A DNA stretch of 64,000 nucleotides, from contig ONUH01000001.1 of assembly GCA_900321035.1 (NCBI GenBank), positions 345,105-409,104 of the forward strand, read 5' to 3'. Of this stretch, positions 8,639-16,718 are shown in pieces. Position numbers and translations under genes: made by a program. Each line of letters begins with the position of its first letter. Positions within the stretch are counted from its first letter, which is position 1. This stretch comes from an uncultured Selenomonadales bacterium. GTDB lineage: Bacteria > Bacillota > Negativicutes > Selenomonadales > Selenomonadaceae. The notes beneath the pieces were generated by a model. It did no database searches and was not told where the DNA came from. It saw nothing but the letters and a program-made list of their open reading frames with translations.

Positions 8639-8684
8639 TTGACCGCTCCCCGTGCGGGCGGTACAATGTATACAATACATTGTA
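8639..8684 (+). promoter_or_regulatory. serC promoter with overlapping 23-bp palindromic operator
   Basis: TTGACC (8639-8644), 17-base spacer, TACAAT (8662-8667). A perfect inverted repeat, TACAATGTAT-ACA-ATACATTGTA (8662-8684), starts exactly on the -10 hexamer and covers the expected start of transcription. The layout is that of a repressor operator, and the TGTAT/ATACA half-sites recall GntR-type sites. The regulator is unknown. Confidence 0.8.
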
Positions 8685-8699
8685 TAGGAGGAATTTTCT

Positions 8700-9791
8700 G
8701 TGGAAGCAAATCGCGTTTACAATTTTAATCCCGGCCCCGCAACCCAGCCGCTGGAAGTGCTGAAGGAAGCGCAGGGCGAATTTTTGAACTTCAAAGGCAC
8801 GGGCGAATCCATCATTGAGATCAGCCACCGCGCCAAAGAGTTCGAAGCGGTGCTCGATCAGGCGAAGGCGGACATCCTCTCGCTGATGGGCCTCGGAGAC
8901 GATTACGACGTCCTCTTTTTGCAGGGCGGCGCGTCCACGCAGTTCGCGATGATTCCGATGAACTTCGCGCGGGACGGCAAGGTCGGCAGCTACGTCGTGT
9001 CCGGCAGCTTCGCTGAGAAAGCCTACAAGGAAGCCGAAATCCTCGGCGTCGGCCATATCGCCGCGACGAGCAAGGACGACGACTTCCGCCATGTGCCGAC
9101 GCAGGACGAGATCAAAATCGCGGACAACGCCGCGTACCTGCACCTTTGCTACAACAACACGATTTACGGCACCGAATATCATTATATCCCTGAGACGAAC
9201 GGCGTTCCCCTCGTCGCCGACATGTCCAGCGATATGCTGTCCCGTCCGCTGGACTTCTCGAAGTTCACGTTCATTTACGCAGGCGCGCAGAAAAATCTCG
9301 GCCCGGCGGGCGTCGTAGTCGTCGTCGCGAAGAAGTCCTTCATCGACGTCAAGCACAAAGACATCCCTACGATGCTCCGTTACGGCATTCATCTGGAAAA
9401 GAACTCCCTCTACAACACGCCCCCGGCTTTCTGCATTTACATGGTCGGCAAGACCGTGGCTTGGATCAAGGCCCAGGGCGGCCTTTCCGCGATGGCGGAA
9501 AAGAACGCGAAAAAGGCGAAGATTCTTTACGACGCCATCGACAACTCCAACGGTTTCTACAAGGGCCACGCGGCGAAGGACAGCCGTTCCTTCATGAACG
9601 TCACCTTCCGCCTGCCCAGCGAGGACCTCGAAAAGAAATTCGTGGACGAGGCGAAGGCGAAGTCCCTTTGCGGCGTCAAGGGTCACCGCTCCGTCGGCGG
9701 CATGCGCGCCTCGATTTACAACGCGATGCCCATCGAAGGCGTCGAGCGTCTCGCGGACTTCATGGAATCTTTCCGCAAGGCGAACGCATAA
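8700..9791 (+). CDS. serC: phosphoserine aminotransferase
   Basis: PLP enzyme of 363 residues that transfers the amino group from glutamate to 3-phosphohydroxypyruvate, the second step of serine synthesis; it also serves pyridoxal-phosphate synthesis in some bacteria. Hallmarks are YNFNPGPATQP at the N-terminus, the PLP-lysine loop YAGAQKNLGPAGV, and HRSVGGMRASIYNAMP near the end. The start is GTG at 8700, with AGGAGG eight bases before it (8686-8691). It has a strong promoter with a palindromic operator and its own terminator. Single-gene unit, opposite strand to serA. Confidence 0.95.
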   Translation: MEANRVYNFNPGPATQPLEVLKEAQGEFLNFKGTGESIIEISHRAKEFEAVLDQAKADILSLMGLGDDYDVLFLQGGASTQFAMIPMNFARDGKVGSYVVSGSFAEKAYKEAEILGVGHIAATSKDDDFRHVPTQDEIKIADNAAYLHLCYNNTIYGTEYHYIPETNGVPLVADMSSDMLSRPLDFSKFTFIYAGAQKNLGPAGVVVVVAKKSFIDVKHKDIPTMLRYGIHLEKNSLYNTPPAFCIYMVGKTVAWIKAQGGLSAMAEKNAKKAKILYDAIDNSNGFYKGHAAKDSRSFMNVTFRLPSEDLEKKFVDEAKAKSLCGVKGHRSVGGMRASIYNAMPIEGVERLADFMESFRKANA

Positions 9792-9807
9792 CCCCGAAGC
9801 AGACGAT

Positions 9808-9847
9808 GACTCCCCGCTGCGCCGTGTGCGTGACGGGGAGTCGTTTT
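9808..9847 (+). terminator. terminator of serC
   Basis: GACTCCCCG (9808-9816) pairs with CGGGGAGTC (9834-9842), followed by GTTTTCT. Confidence 0.7.
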
Positions 9848-9850
9848 CTA

Positions 9851-9859
9851 TGGTATAAT
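9851..9859 (+). promoter_or_regulatory. extended -10 promoter of the Yellow/MRJP-like gene
   Basis: TGGTATAAT, an extended -10 element with a perfect TATAAT, just after the serC terminator and 36 bases before the next ATG. There is no good -35. Confidence 0.55.
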
Positions 9860-9894
9860 GATTTAAGCGACACCAAGATGAAAGGAATGATTCC

Positions 9895-10980
9895 ATGCAA
9901 CTGAAGAAATGGCTTTGCGGCGCTTTGGCGGGTCTTTCCCTGCTCGGCATGGCCGCCGTGTCCTCGGCAGCAGAACGCGTCTCGCAGGAAGAACCGCCCC
10001 ATCTGGAGATTGTGGCCCAGTCCGAATACCAATGGACCGGCGTCGCCTCATCGCCGTACGGACGGCTCTTCGTCTGCTTCCCCTCTTGGGGCAAGCACCC
10101 CAGCTTCCATGTGGGAGAACTTTTGAACGGCACCGTTTACCCCTATTATGAGCTGGAAGATCATGCGTCCTTCGTTTGCGTGCAGAGCGTCTACGCGGAC
10201 GCCACGAATACCCTCTGGGTCCTCGATACCGGAAAACGCGCGGGCCAACCTGTGAGCCAAGTCGGCGCGCGACTTTTCATGGTCAACCTCTCCAATAATC
10301 AGATCGTCCGGACCTATACCCTGCCTTCCGACGTCGTCCTTCCCGACAGCGTGATGAACGACGTGCGCGTGGACAATGCGCGCGGCGTCGCCTACCTGAC
10401 CGATTCCGGCCACGGCGGCATCGTCGTCCTCGACCTGAACACGGATAATGCATGGCGCGCGCTGACGGATATCCCCGAAGTCCGAGCCAATCTGCAAGCT
10501 ATTTATTTTCCCACGGGGCTCTTCACGAAACTCGCGCACAGCGACGGGCTGGAGCTTTCCGATGATAAAAAGCTGCTCTATTTCAGCTCCCTCGGCAGCG
10601 ACATTCTCTATTCGGTTCCCACCGCCGCCCTGCTGGACGAATCGCTTTCCGTCCAGCAGCGGCAACAGCTCATCAAGGCCGTCAACGTGAAGAACGTGCC
10701 GACGGACGGCATGGTGCTCCGCGGCAACGCGCTTTACATGGGCGCGCTTTCCAATGAGGGCATCTGGGAATTCAAGCTGGACGAGTCCAACATCTCCGAG
10801 GCCGGTTCCATCCTGAATTTCGGAATAGACATCCGCTGGGCGGACAGCTTCGCCCGGGCCGCCGACAACAGCATCTATTTTACCACCTCGGCCATCAATT
10901 ACCCACCCGACCAGCAGGCGCCTTACGAGCTTTATCACATCGTTTGGCCGGAAAAAAACGCTTCTTCCCAGGCTCATTGA
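9895..10980 (+). CDS. secreted Yellow/major-royal-jelly-like beta-propeller protein
   Basis: Exported protein of 361 residues. It has a Sec signal peptide (LKKWLCGALAGLSLLGMAAV, cleavage near SSA-AE). The mature part carries motifs of the Yellow/MRJP family: LWVLDTGKR, NDVRVDNARGVAYLTDSG, and GIVVLDLNT. This is a six-bladed propeller related to SMP-30/gluconolactonase and dopachrome-tautomerase-related proteins. Bacterial members are periplasmic or secreted and their substrate is mostly unknown. It has its own promoter and terminator and no partner gene. Confidence 0.82.
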   Translation: MQLKKWLCGALAGLSLLGMAAVSSAAERVSQEEPPHLEIVAQSEYQWTGVASSPYGRLFVCFPSWGKHPSFHVGELLNGTVYPYYELEDHASFVCVQSVYADATNTLWVLDTGKRAGQPVSQVGARLFMVNLSNNQIVRTYTLPSDVVLPDSVMNDVRVDNARGVAYLTDSGHGGIVVLDLNTDNAWRALTDIPEVRANLQAIYFPTGLFTKLAHSDGLELSDDKKLLYFSSLGSDILYSVPTAALLDESLSVQQRQQLIKAVNVKNVPTDGMVLRGNALYMGALSNEGIWEFKLDESNISEAGSILNFGIDIRWADSFARAADNSIYFTTSAINYPPDQQAPYELYHIVWPEKNASSQAH

Positions 10981-11033
10981 CAGGCAATAAAAAACTGCCG
11001 TGCGATAAACGCACGGCAGTTTTTTATTGCCTG
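10981..11033. terminator. long bidirectional terminator
   Basis: Perfect 24-base-pair stem (10981-11004 with 11010-11033) and a five-base loop ATAAA. T6 runs lie inside both arms. It separates the converging MRJP-like gene (+) and the cheX-like gene (-). Confidence 0.9.
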
Positions 11034-11063
11034 TTGTCCTTTATGTAAATACCCCACACGCGA

Positions 11064-11945
11064 TCAATAATGATGCGCGTCCGACAGGGTGACCTCATCC
11101 GAAGCCAGCACCAACGTGAAGGCCCCGAAACCGGTATCAACGCAAAGCTGCAGCTGGCGGCTGCCCATCGGCTTCGTATTCTTTCCGACGCGAGGCGTTT
11201 CCAAATCGAGATCGAAATCCCGCTTGCCGAGATCCACCACGAAAAGACCATTGACGACGTTCAAGAACTCCGAAACGCAGTCCTCCGCCATCTCGTCCGC
11301 CTCGTCAATCAGCTCGTGGCTATACCGCTGCGCCATTTCGATAAAGACCTTGTCGCTGGCATACAGGCCCGAGACAAAACTCACAGAGCCTGACAGACGC
11401 TGGGAAACCGTATGAGTCGCAAACAGGGTTTCCTCAATGTCCGGCGCGCACTCGGTCACAATCGCCGGCGTATCCATAAACCGCATCAGAGAACGCATGA
11501 AGAGCTCCGTGAAATCGGCGTAGAGACCTTCCTCCGCTTCAAGTTCCTCGTTTTGCTCCGCGATGATCCGGCGCACCGATTCTTTGAACGGGCTCCCTTC
11601 CATGCTGCCGCAGGCGGCCATCCACCGCCCCAATTCCATGAAGTCCATCTTGCCGACGTCGAGAAGCGCCTGCGCCGTTTTCAGTCCGTCCGTCGAACGG
11701 GCCTCCTGCAATTTTTCCACTTGGGAAGCAAACAATAACCCTTCCGCCACCGCCAATTTGGAAAAAGCGTCTTTTTCAAAAGGCATCAGCTCCGCAAGCT
11801 TGGACGCGGATACCGCCCCTTCCGCCAAAGCGACCACAGCCAGTCCCGGCGTCGTTTTTTCGGCTTCCTTTAAAAGCTCTTTTGCCTCCCGTTCGGCGAT
11901 TACACCCTCATTGACAAGATACTGGGCAAAATACAGGCTATTCAT
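11064..11945 (-). CDS. CheX-type chemotaxis phosphatase with an extra N-terminal helical region
   Basis: Protein of 293 residues. Residues from about 160 to the end match the CheX/CheC phosphatase fold, including an E-x-x-N-type motif in SEFLNVVNG (about residues 227-235), which in the family dephosphorylates CheY-P. Residues 1-125 look like helical repeats (YLVNEGVIAEREAKELLKE, later AVAEGLLFASQVEKL), similar to the N-terminal domains of GspE/MshE ATPases; this is tentative. The ATG at 11945 lies inside the end of the response-regulator gene (8-base overlap), so the two are translationally coupled. A dedicated regulator/phosphatase pair is likely. Confidence 0.75.
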   Translation of the reverse strand: MNSLYFAQYLVNEGVIAEREAKELLKEAEKTTPGLAVVALAEGAVSASKLAELMPFEKDAFSKLAVAEGLLFASQVEKLQEARSTDGLKTAQALLDVGKMDFMELGRWMAACGSMEGSPFKESVRRIIAEQNEELEAEEGLYADFTELFMRSLMRFMDTPAIVTECAPDIEETLFATHTVSQRLSGSVSFVSGLYASDKVFIEMAQRYSHELIDEADEMAEDCVSEFLNVVNGLFVVDLGKRDFDLDLETPRVGKNTKPMGSRQLQLCVDTGFGAFTLVLASDEVTLSDAHHY

Positions 11946-12369
11946 CGCCAACCGCCTTCTTTCGGATGCTTTCAATCGCCTTCGCAATCTGCGCACTCGT
12001 ATACGGCTTTTGGATAAAATCAAGGGCGCCGAGCTTCAGCGTTTCCATCAGCTTTTGCGGCGTGCCGGCTGAAGACAGCATAATAACCGGCAGCTCGGGA
12101 GACACCTCCTTCATCACGCGCAAGGCTTCAATTCCGCCGACCTCGGGCATGACAATATCAAGGAAAACACCGTCCGGCTTTTCCTGCAAGGTCAACATAA
12201 CCGCGTCTTTTCCGTTTTGCGCTTCCAAAACTTCGCAGCCGAACTTTTCCAGCTCCAAACGCAGCTTCTTACGGAGCAGCTTGGAATCGTCCGTTATCAA
12301 TATCCGCAGAGGTCTGTCATCCAATCCGGATTTTTCCTGCATGTTTTCCATTTCATTATTGTCTTCCAT
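11938..12369 (-). CDS. CheY-like single-domain response regulator
   Basis: Receiver domain of 143 residues with a 20-residue acidic N-terminal tail. It shows the acidic pair in ITDDSKLLRKKL, the phospho-acceptor Asp in VFLDIVMPEVGG (about residue 71), the Thr/Ser position in MLSSAG, and the Lys in QKPYTSAQ. No output domain. The ATG at 12369 has GGGGAGG in front. Overlaps the CheX-like gene, whose product probably removes its phosphate. An extended -10 (TGATATAAT, 12436-12444) lies upstream. Confidence 0.9.
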   Translation of the reverse strand: MEDNNEMENMQEKSGLDDRPLRILITDDSKLLRKKLRLELEKFGCEVLEAQNGKDAVMLTLQEKPDGVFLDIVMPEVGGIEALRVMKEVSPELPVIMLSSAGTPQKLMETLKLGALDFIQKPYTSAQIAKAIESIRKKAVGDE

Positions 12370-12435
12370 TTTGGAATGCCTCCCCGCACATGGAAACAGT
12401 GCTTACTTCCTCCGTTTCCCTTACAATACAGAATC

Positions 12436-12444
12436 ATTATATCA
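12436..12444 (-). promoter_or_regulatory. extended -10 promoter of the cheY-cheX-like pair
   Basis: Minus strand TGATATAAT, about 70 bases before the ATG. No clear -35. It lies directly after the S55 protease stop. Confidence 0.5.
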
Positions 12445-12475
12445 TAGTTCCCGTTTCCTGAAAAGAAAAAGAAAA

Positions 12476-14611
12476 TCACGCTTCCTTCAAGGAAACCTCC
12501 ACCGCCGTATGGATGACGTTTTCAATCACATAGTCCGTAGCGAGCTTCGCTTTCGGCGGTGCGGACGGCTCCGCTTTCTTCCCGCTTGCCTGCTCCTCTT
12601 CCTGCCGCCGAATGGCCGCCTCGATTTCCTTCTTCTGTTCCTTTTCGCTGAGCACGGGGCCCGGGCCCGGCTCAATCACGATCTCATTATTGGAATCCGT
12701 TTCGCCGAAGTCATGGAGGCTCTCCTTGACCGTCTTCGATCCGTCCTGCGTGTCCGGCGTCACGATGCCGGCTTCCGCCTGTGCCGCCTGCAGCAGCTTC
12801 TCAAGGGAAACCAACCCGCCGCCGTGCACGTCCAAATGCATGGAGCCTTCACGCCGTCCCTTGGGCACCGTGAACGGCACATCCACCGTCACTTTCGGGG
12901 CCCGGTACGGCTGCAGCGTGACCTTGAAATTCACCGTTTCCCCCGGCTTCACTCTCGGTTTGTCCGGCGTCGCCGAAACGAGCGACGCGGTACGCCGCTT
13001 GGCTTCGGCGGAGATATTGACCTTGACGTCGTAAACATCCGCCTCGCCCTTCGTATCACTGGAAATAATCGCCAGGACCTGCGCCAATTCCGCGAAGGCA
13101 ATCTGTCCCGTGTCCGCCGCCGCGTAAAAGAGATTCGACCGCTCGAACAGGCCGTTTTCCGCAGCGTCGGTCCGGATGGCGAAATTCACCTTGACCGTGC
13201 TTTCGCTCATGTTGTCCACCGTCCGGCCCAGTGCAGCGTAAGAAATCGCCTGCGTCAGGATCGGGACGAACGCCTCGTCATACGCCATCGTCGCCGCGTA
13301 AGAATTGGAACGCCCCAGCGTCTTGTCCTCCACCGTCAGGCGAATAGGCACTACCGACGGGAACATGCCCACAATGCCGGCGATGCCCGCCGTGCGGTCC
13401 TGGTTGATGCGCCCGATGATGCTGCCGGTGTTCACCAGCTTCATGCCGTCGGTCATGCCGTTGACCATCGCAAAAACGGAGGCGTCCGTCATAAAGTAAT
13501 TGACGTTGCCCCGATGGAGGAACGGATGACCGAAGGCCAAGACACGCCCGTCTTCCTCCACCGCCGTGACCGTTCCCGTCGCCGCAAAGGAAAAATCGCC
13601 GTAAGCGAGCGCCGCTCCCACCGGGCTTCCCGGATACAGCACGGCTTCGTAATCCGTCGCATAACTCGAGCTGCCGGACAGGCCGCCAAAATTCGTCGCC
13701 TGATATCCCAACGGGTCGAGCTGCTTTTGCAGGAATCGCATGCCCGCGTCGCCGAATCCCGACGCGTAAACCAGCGTTTTCTCCTGCCGCTCCCCGACAG
13801 GAGCCGCCTTATCCTTATCCTCTTTTGCCGTAGGGGTTTCGTTTGGTTTATTTTCTTGCTTGGTTTCTTTTGCGGCCGAAGCTCCTTTTTCTTTGCCGTC
13901 CCCGGCCTTTGCGTCTTCAGGCGCCTTCTCTTCTTTCGCGCTCTCGCGTTTTGCCGCCGGTTCCGATTCCTTGGGGGCCTCGGCTGCCGCTTTCTTTCCC
14001 TCTTCCTTCGCGGCGGCTTCCGGTTTCTCCGGGGCAGGCTGCTCCTTGCCGTCCTTTTTCGTTTCGGCGCCGCCCTGTCCTAATTTCAAAATGGTTCCGT
14101 CGTCTTTCTTTTTCCCCGCCTGCTCCGATTCCTCTTTTTTCTCCTCAGGCTTCTTCAAATCGACAAGCTGCGGGCGGCTTTGATTTTTCGTGTCCGGCAT
14201 ATCCCAAATCGGGAGCATTTCCTCGATGGGCGTAATCAAAAAGGTATGGGGATCCATCTCCTTGACCGTCGCGGAGCCCGCGCCGACCAACCGGCCATCC
14301 ACATAAACGGGACTGCCGCTCATGCCCTGCATCAGGCCCCCGTCCGTATCGGCAAACGCCCCTTCGCTGCGGGCGATGATGAACGGCATGGATTTCCCGT
14401 TCTGCATGACGCCTAAAATCGTCACCTCAAAGCTCCGTATATCCCCGGACGCGTCCGCCACAGTATAAAGTTCCCCGGTCATGCCCGCTTCCACCTCAGC
14501 GAGCGGCATGATCTCGTCCATCGCCATCGCCGCGGGAGACCAGCTCCAAACAGCCGCCCCCACCGCCATAGCCGCGAGCATCGCCCGCATTCTTTTGCAT
14601 ACCTTACGCAA
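12476..14611 (-). CDS. SpoIVB-type S55 peptidase-domain protein
   Basis: Exported protein of about 711 residues. A signal peptide (MLAAMAVGAAVWSWSPAAMA) precedes an S55 domain with MPLAEVEAGMTGELYTV and the Ser motif GMSGSPVYVDGRLVGAG. The domain resumes with GLSGSSSYATDYEAVLYPG. Between the two halves (about residues 165-275) lies a low-complexity insert rich in Lys, Glu, Ala and Pro. The C-terminal half is Ig-like. In spore formers SpoIVB is a signalling protease; this is the longer, non-sporulation version, with no PDZ domain seen. The TTG at 14611 was chosen because GAGGTGG precedes it; a TTG at 14647 and an ATG at 14590 are alternatives. Third gene of an operon with the two genes upstream. 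Confidence 0.75.
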   Translation of the reverse strand: MRKVCKRMRAMLAAMAVGAAVWSWSPAAMAMDEIMPLAEVEAGMTGELYTVADASGDIRSFEVTILGVMQNGKSMPFIIARSEGAFADTDGGLMQGMSGSPVYVDGRLVGAGSATVKEMDPHTFLITPIEEMLPIWDMPDTKNQSRPQLVDLKKPEEKKEESEQAGKKKDDGTILKLGQGGAETKKDGKEQPAPEKPEAAAKEEGKKAAAEAPKESEPAAKRESAKEEKAPEDAKAGDGKEKGASAAKETKQENKPNETPTAKEDKDKAAPVGERQEKTLVYASGFGDAGMRFLQKQLDPLGYQATNFGGLSGSSSYATDYEAVLYPGSPVGAALAYGDFSFAATGTVTAVEEDGRVLAFGHPFLHRGNVNYFMTDASVFAMVNGMTDGMKLVNTGSIIGRINQDRTAGIAGIVGMFPSVVPIRLTVEDKTLGRSNSYAATMAYDEAFVPILTQAISYAALGRTVDNMSESTVKVNFAIRTDAAENGLFERSNLFYAAADTGQIAFAELAQVLAIISSDTKGEADVYDVKVNISAEAKRRTASLVSATPDKPRVKPGETVNFKVTLQPYRAPKVTVDVPFTVPKGRREGSMHLDVHGGGLVSLEKLLQAAQAEAGIVTPDTQDGSKTVKESLHDFGETDSNNEIVIEPGPGPVLSEKEQKKEIEAAIRRQEEEQASGKKAEPSAPPKAKLATDYVIENVIHTAVEVSLKEA

Positions 14612-14624
14612 TCCGTCCACCTCG

Positions 14625-14918
14625 TTATTCTCTTCCGATTTTCGCAACGGCGTCGCCTTTTCGTATATGCGCGCCGACCATTGTCACCGTCTTGCGAACG
14701 ACGCCCCGGTCTTTCGCCCGGGCCGCCACCGCTTCCCCACCGGAAAGCGCGGCAATCCTTACCAGCGCGTCGCCTTCTTCGACATGCGCGCCCGGCTCGA
14801 TGACCCACGTGACCTCGCCGCCGATAGCGGCCCGCTGAACGCTTGCCGCGTCCTGAAGGAAAAGTATGCCTATCGCCAGCACGGCAAACGCCGCCGCCGC
14901 CAACCATTTTCTTTTCAC
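14625..14918 (-). CDS. membrane-anchored biotinyl/lipoyl-like domain protein
   Basis: Protein of 97 residues with one N-terminal membrane segment (WLAAAAFAVLAIGILFL). Two half-motifs of the barrel-sandwich hybrid fold follow: IEPGAHVEEGDALVRI and VGAHIRKGDAVAKIG. There is no biotinylation Lys motif (MKM), so it resembles the hairpin domain of HlyD-type adaptors rather than a carrier protein. It stands between the NAGPA-like gene and the S55 protease gene. Perhaps a periplasmic partner of the protease; this is inference. Confidence 0.65.
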   Translation of the reverse strand: MKRKWLAAAAFAVLAIGILFLQDAASVQRAAIGGEVTWVIEPGAHVEEGDALVRIAALSGGEAVAARAKDRGVVRKTVTMVGAHIRKGDAVAKIGRE

Positions 14919-14982
14919 GCCGCGCTTCCTCCCGTATCATTACTATTATACGAGGCAAGGCACCGCTCCGCAAGTATCGGAT

Positions 14983-16419
14983 TCATTTTTTTCTCGGCGT
15001 CTTTCCCGCAGGCGCCGCCTTTCGCGGCATCACCGCCAGCGCGCTTCCCACGCGGCGCTCCTCGCCGTCGGAAGGCGAATTGACCAGCTCGCCGCCGATT
15101 ACCATCGCGCTGGACCCGCCGCCGTCAAAATTCACGGCTTCCCGCGCCCCGTACTTCACAAGGAGGTCGGCGAACTCTTCCAGCGTCGCGCCGATACTCG
15201 CCTCCTGGCGCCCGTCCACCACGGCCAGCAGCGCATGGCGATTTGCGAGCACCGCCACGCCGGTCCGCGGCGCGCGCCCCCGAGATATATCTGACGGAAA
15301 CTCCTCCTCCGTCTTCGTCACAAACGGCTTTCCCTTTTTCACCAGCATCGGACCGGCCCCGACGATGAGCGGCACGTTCTGGAACGCCGTCCCCAAATCC
15401 TCTTCCAAAGTAGCCGCGTCCCCGACGCGCACCTTCGCGAACAGGTTCTTCATCTTGCCGTGCACCGAAACCACGTAGCCGTCCTCGGGAATCGCGGAAT
15501 TTCCCTGATTGATTTTAACAACCTTGCCGTTCTGCACCACGAACTCCCGTCCGTATTCATTCGTGTTCGTGCGCACGTCATACGCCCGGTTGTAAATAAT
15601 CAGTGTGTCCGCGCCCCGTTCCGCGTTCACGCCGGACACATAGGCCGACTTCTTTCCGATCGTCATTTTCCCGCTGTAATACACTTGATCCACAAACGGC
15701 GTCCCATCCGTCCGGACGCCCAGCGCGCTGCGCGTGAAATACGTCGTCCCCACTACCGTGCCGCCCATGCGAAGCACGCCCAAGATCTCCCCGGACGACG
15801 CAAAATAATTGGAATTGATCGCCGCCACCGCGTTCACCTCGTCGGACATCCGGGAAACCGTCGTCCGCCCCAGCACTTCGCCGTTGGCCAACACCGGGAC
15901 GAGGTCGTATTTCTTCAAATCCACGTCCAGCAAAAACGCCCGGAAACGGCCGCGCCCGTCCCTCCGCGTGTAAACCGTCTCCACCAGTCCCGGCGCCGGC
16001 TCCGACTTCTGCTCATGCTCATATTCCTTTTGGATGTCAACAAAAATGCGGTTCGGATTTTTCAGCGTCTTGACGACGAACTCCGCCGGCTCCGTGAGGT
16101 CGATGGTCAAGACCACGCTGTTTTTCAGCTTCGTGAAATACACGCGATGTACCACGTCGCTGTGGATGACCGGCTTCACCTTCACGGAATCCCCTGTATT
16201 CGGCAGCTCCAAAATAATCTGCATGCCGTTCTTCTCCGTCCTCGTCGCGTACTTCGGAATCTCCGAGACGTCGAGGACGATTCGGTCATGGTCCGTGCCC
16301 TTGCCGAAGCGCACGCCAGTAATCGACGGCGAAGCGGCCAGCGCGGCCGAAGAAAAAAAGAAAAACAGCGCCAGCGTAAAACCCGCCACGCGCCGTATCC
16401 AACGATTTGCAAAAATCAT
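14983..16419 (-). CDS. exported NAGPA (phosphodiester glycosidase) protein with AMIN-like domain
   Basis: Protein of 478 residues: signal peptide, then an AMIN-like beta domain (about residues 30-130; GVRFGKGTDHDRIVLDVS), which in other proteins binds cell wall or secretin. The NAGPA domain follows (about 150-465), with AAINSNYFASSG and the diagnostic NFDGGGSSAMVIGG. NAGPA-domain proteins hydrolyse sugar-phosphodiester bonds. The combination suggests work on a wall- or envelope-bound glycan. The ATG at 16419 has GGGAGG in front. First gene of the operon with the lipoyl-like and S55 proteins. Confidence 0.85.
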   Translation of the reverse strand: MIFANRWIRRVAGFTLALFFFFSSAALAASPSITGVRFGKGTDHDRIVLDVSEIPKYATRTEKNGMQIILELPNTGDSVKVKPVIHSDVVHRVYFTKLKNSVVLTIDLTEPAEFVVKTLKNPNRIFVDIQKEYEHEQKSEPAPGLVETVYTRRDGRGRFRAFLLDVDLKKYDLVPVLANGEVLGRTTVSRMSDEVNAVAAINSNYFASSGEILGVLRMGGTVVGTTYFTRSALGVRTDGTPFVDQVYYSGKMTIGKKSAYVSGVNAERGADTLIIYNRAYDVRTNTNEYGREFVVQNGKVVKINQGNSAIPEDGYVVSVHGKMKNLFAKVRVGDAATLEEDLGTAFQNVPLIVGAGPMLVKKGKPFVTKTEEEFPSDISRGRAPRTGVAVLANRHALLAVVDGRQEASIGATLEEFADLLVKYGAREAVNFDGGGSSAMVIGGELVNSPSDGEERRVGSALAVMPRKAAPAGKTPRKK

Positions 16420-16495
16420 GTGCAGCCTCCCAAAACAACATCCAAGATATACCAACAAACAAAGAAATATTAGCGCAGTTCCCTGTGTTTTTTAT

Positions 16496-16654
16496 GGAAA
16501 CACTGATTAAGTCAAGTCACGGTCCTGTTGAGGGATTTTTACGACAGGCAAGAAAGATGGTGCGAAGGCGTAGCATCGCTACGTCAAACGACATCTGACG
16601 CAGCATGGCGGAAAAAGAACCAACAGGGGCCGGCGGGACTTATTCAGTGTTTCC
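16496..16654. repeat. MITE-like element with 18-bp terminal inverted repeats
   Basis: Non-coding element of 159 bases. The left end GGAAACACTGATTAAGTC (16496-16513) and the right end GACTTATTCAGTGTTTCC (16637-16654) are inverted repeats with one mismatch. Nested inside are CCTGTTG (16524-16530)/CAACAGG (16621-16627) and a central hairpin CGTAGC-ATC-GCTACG. Transcribed, it would fold into one long hairpin. A related end sequence lies at 35217-35230. Confidence 0.75.
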
Positions 16655-16670
16655 TTTAGGAAACACCGCA

Positions 16671-16705
16671 AAAAAACGCCGCACGCCTTTTCAACGTGCA
16701 GCGTT
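16671..16705 (-). terminator. terminator of the flgG-flgJ operon
   Basis: Minus strand: AACGC-x-GCACG pairs with CGTGC-x-GCGTT around a GAAAA loop, followed by T7. Confidence 0.85.
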
Positions 16706-16718
16706 CATGGTCATTTCC

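Noticed and set aside
8445..10133. 562-codon open frame on the minus strand opposite serC
   Set aside because: It runs across serC, its promoter and its terminator. No ribosome site or domain.
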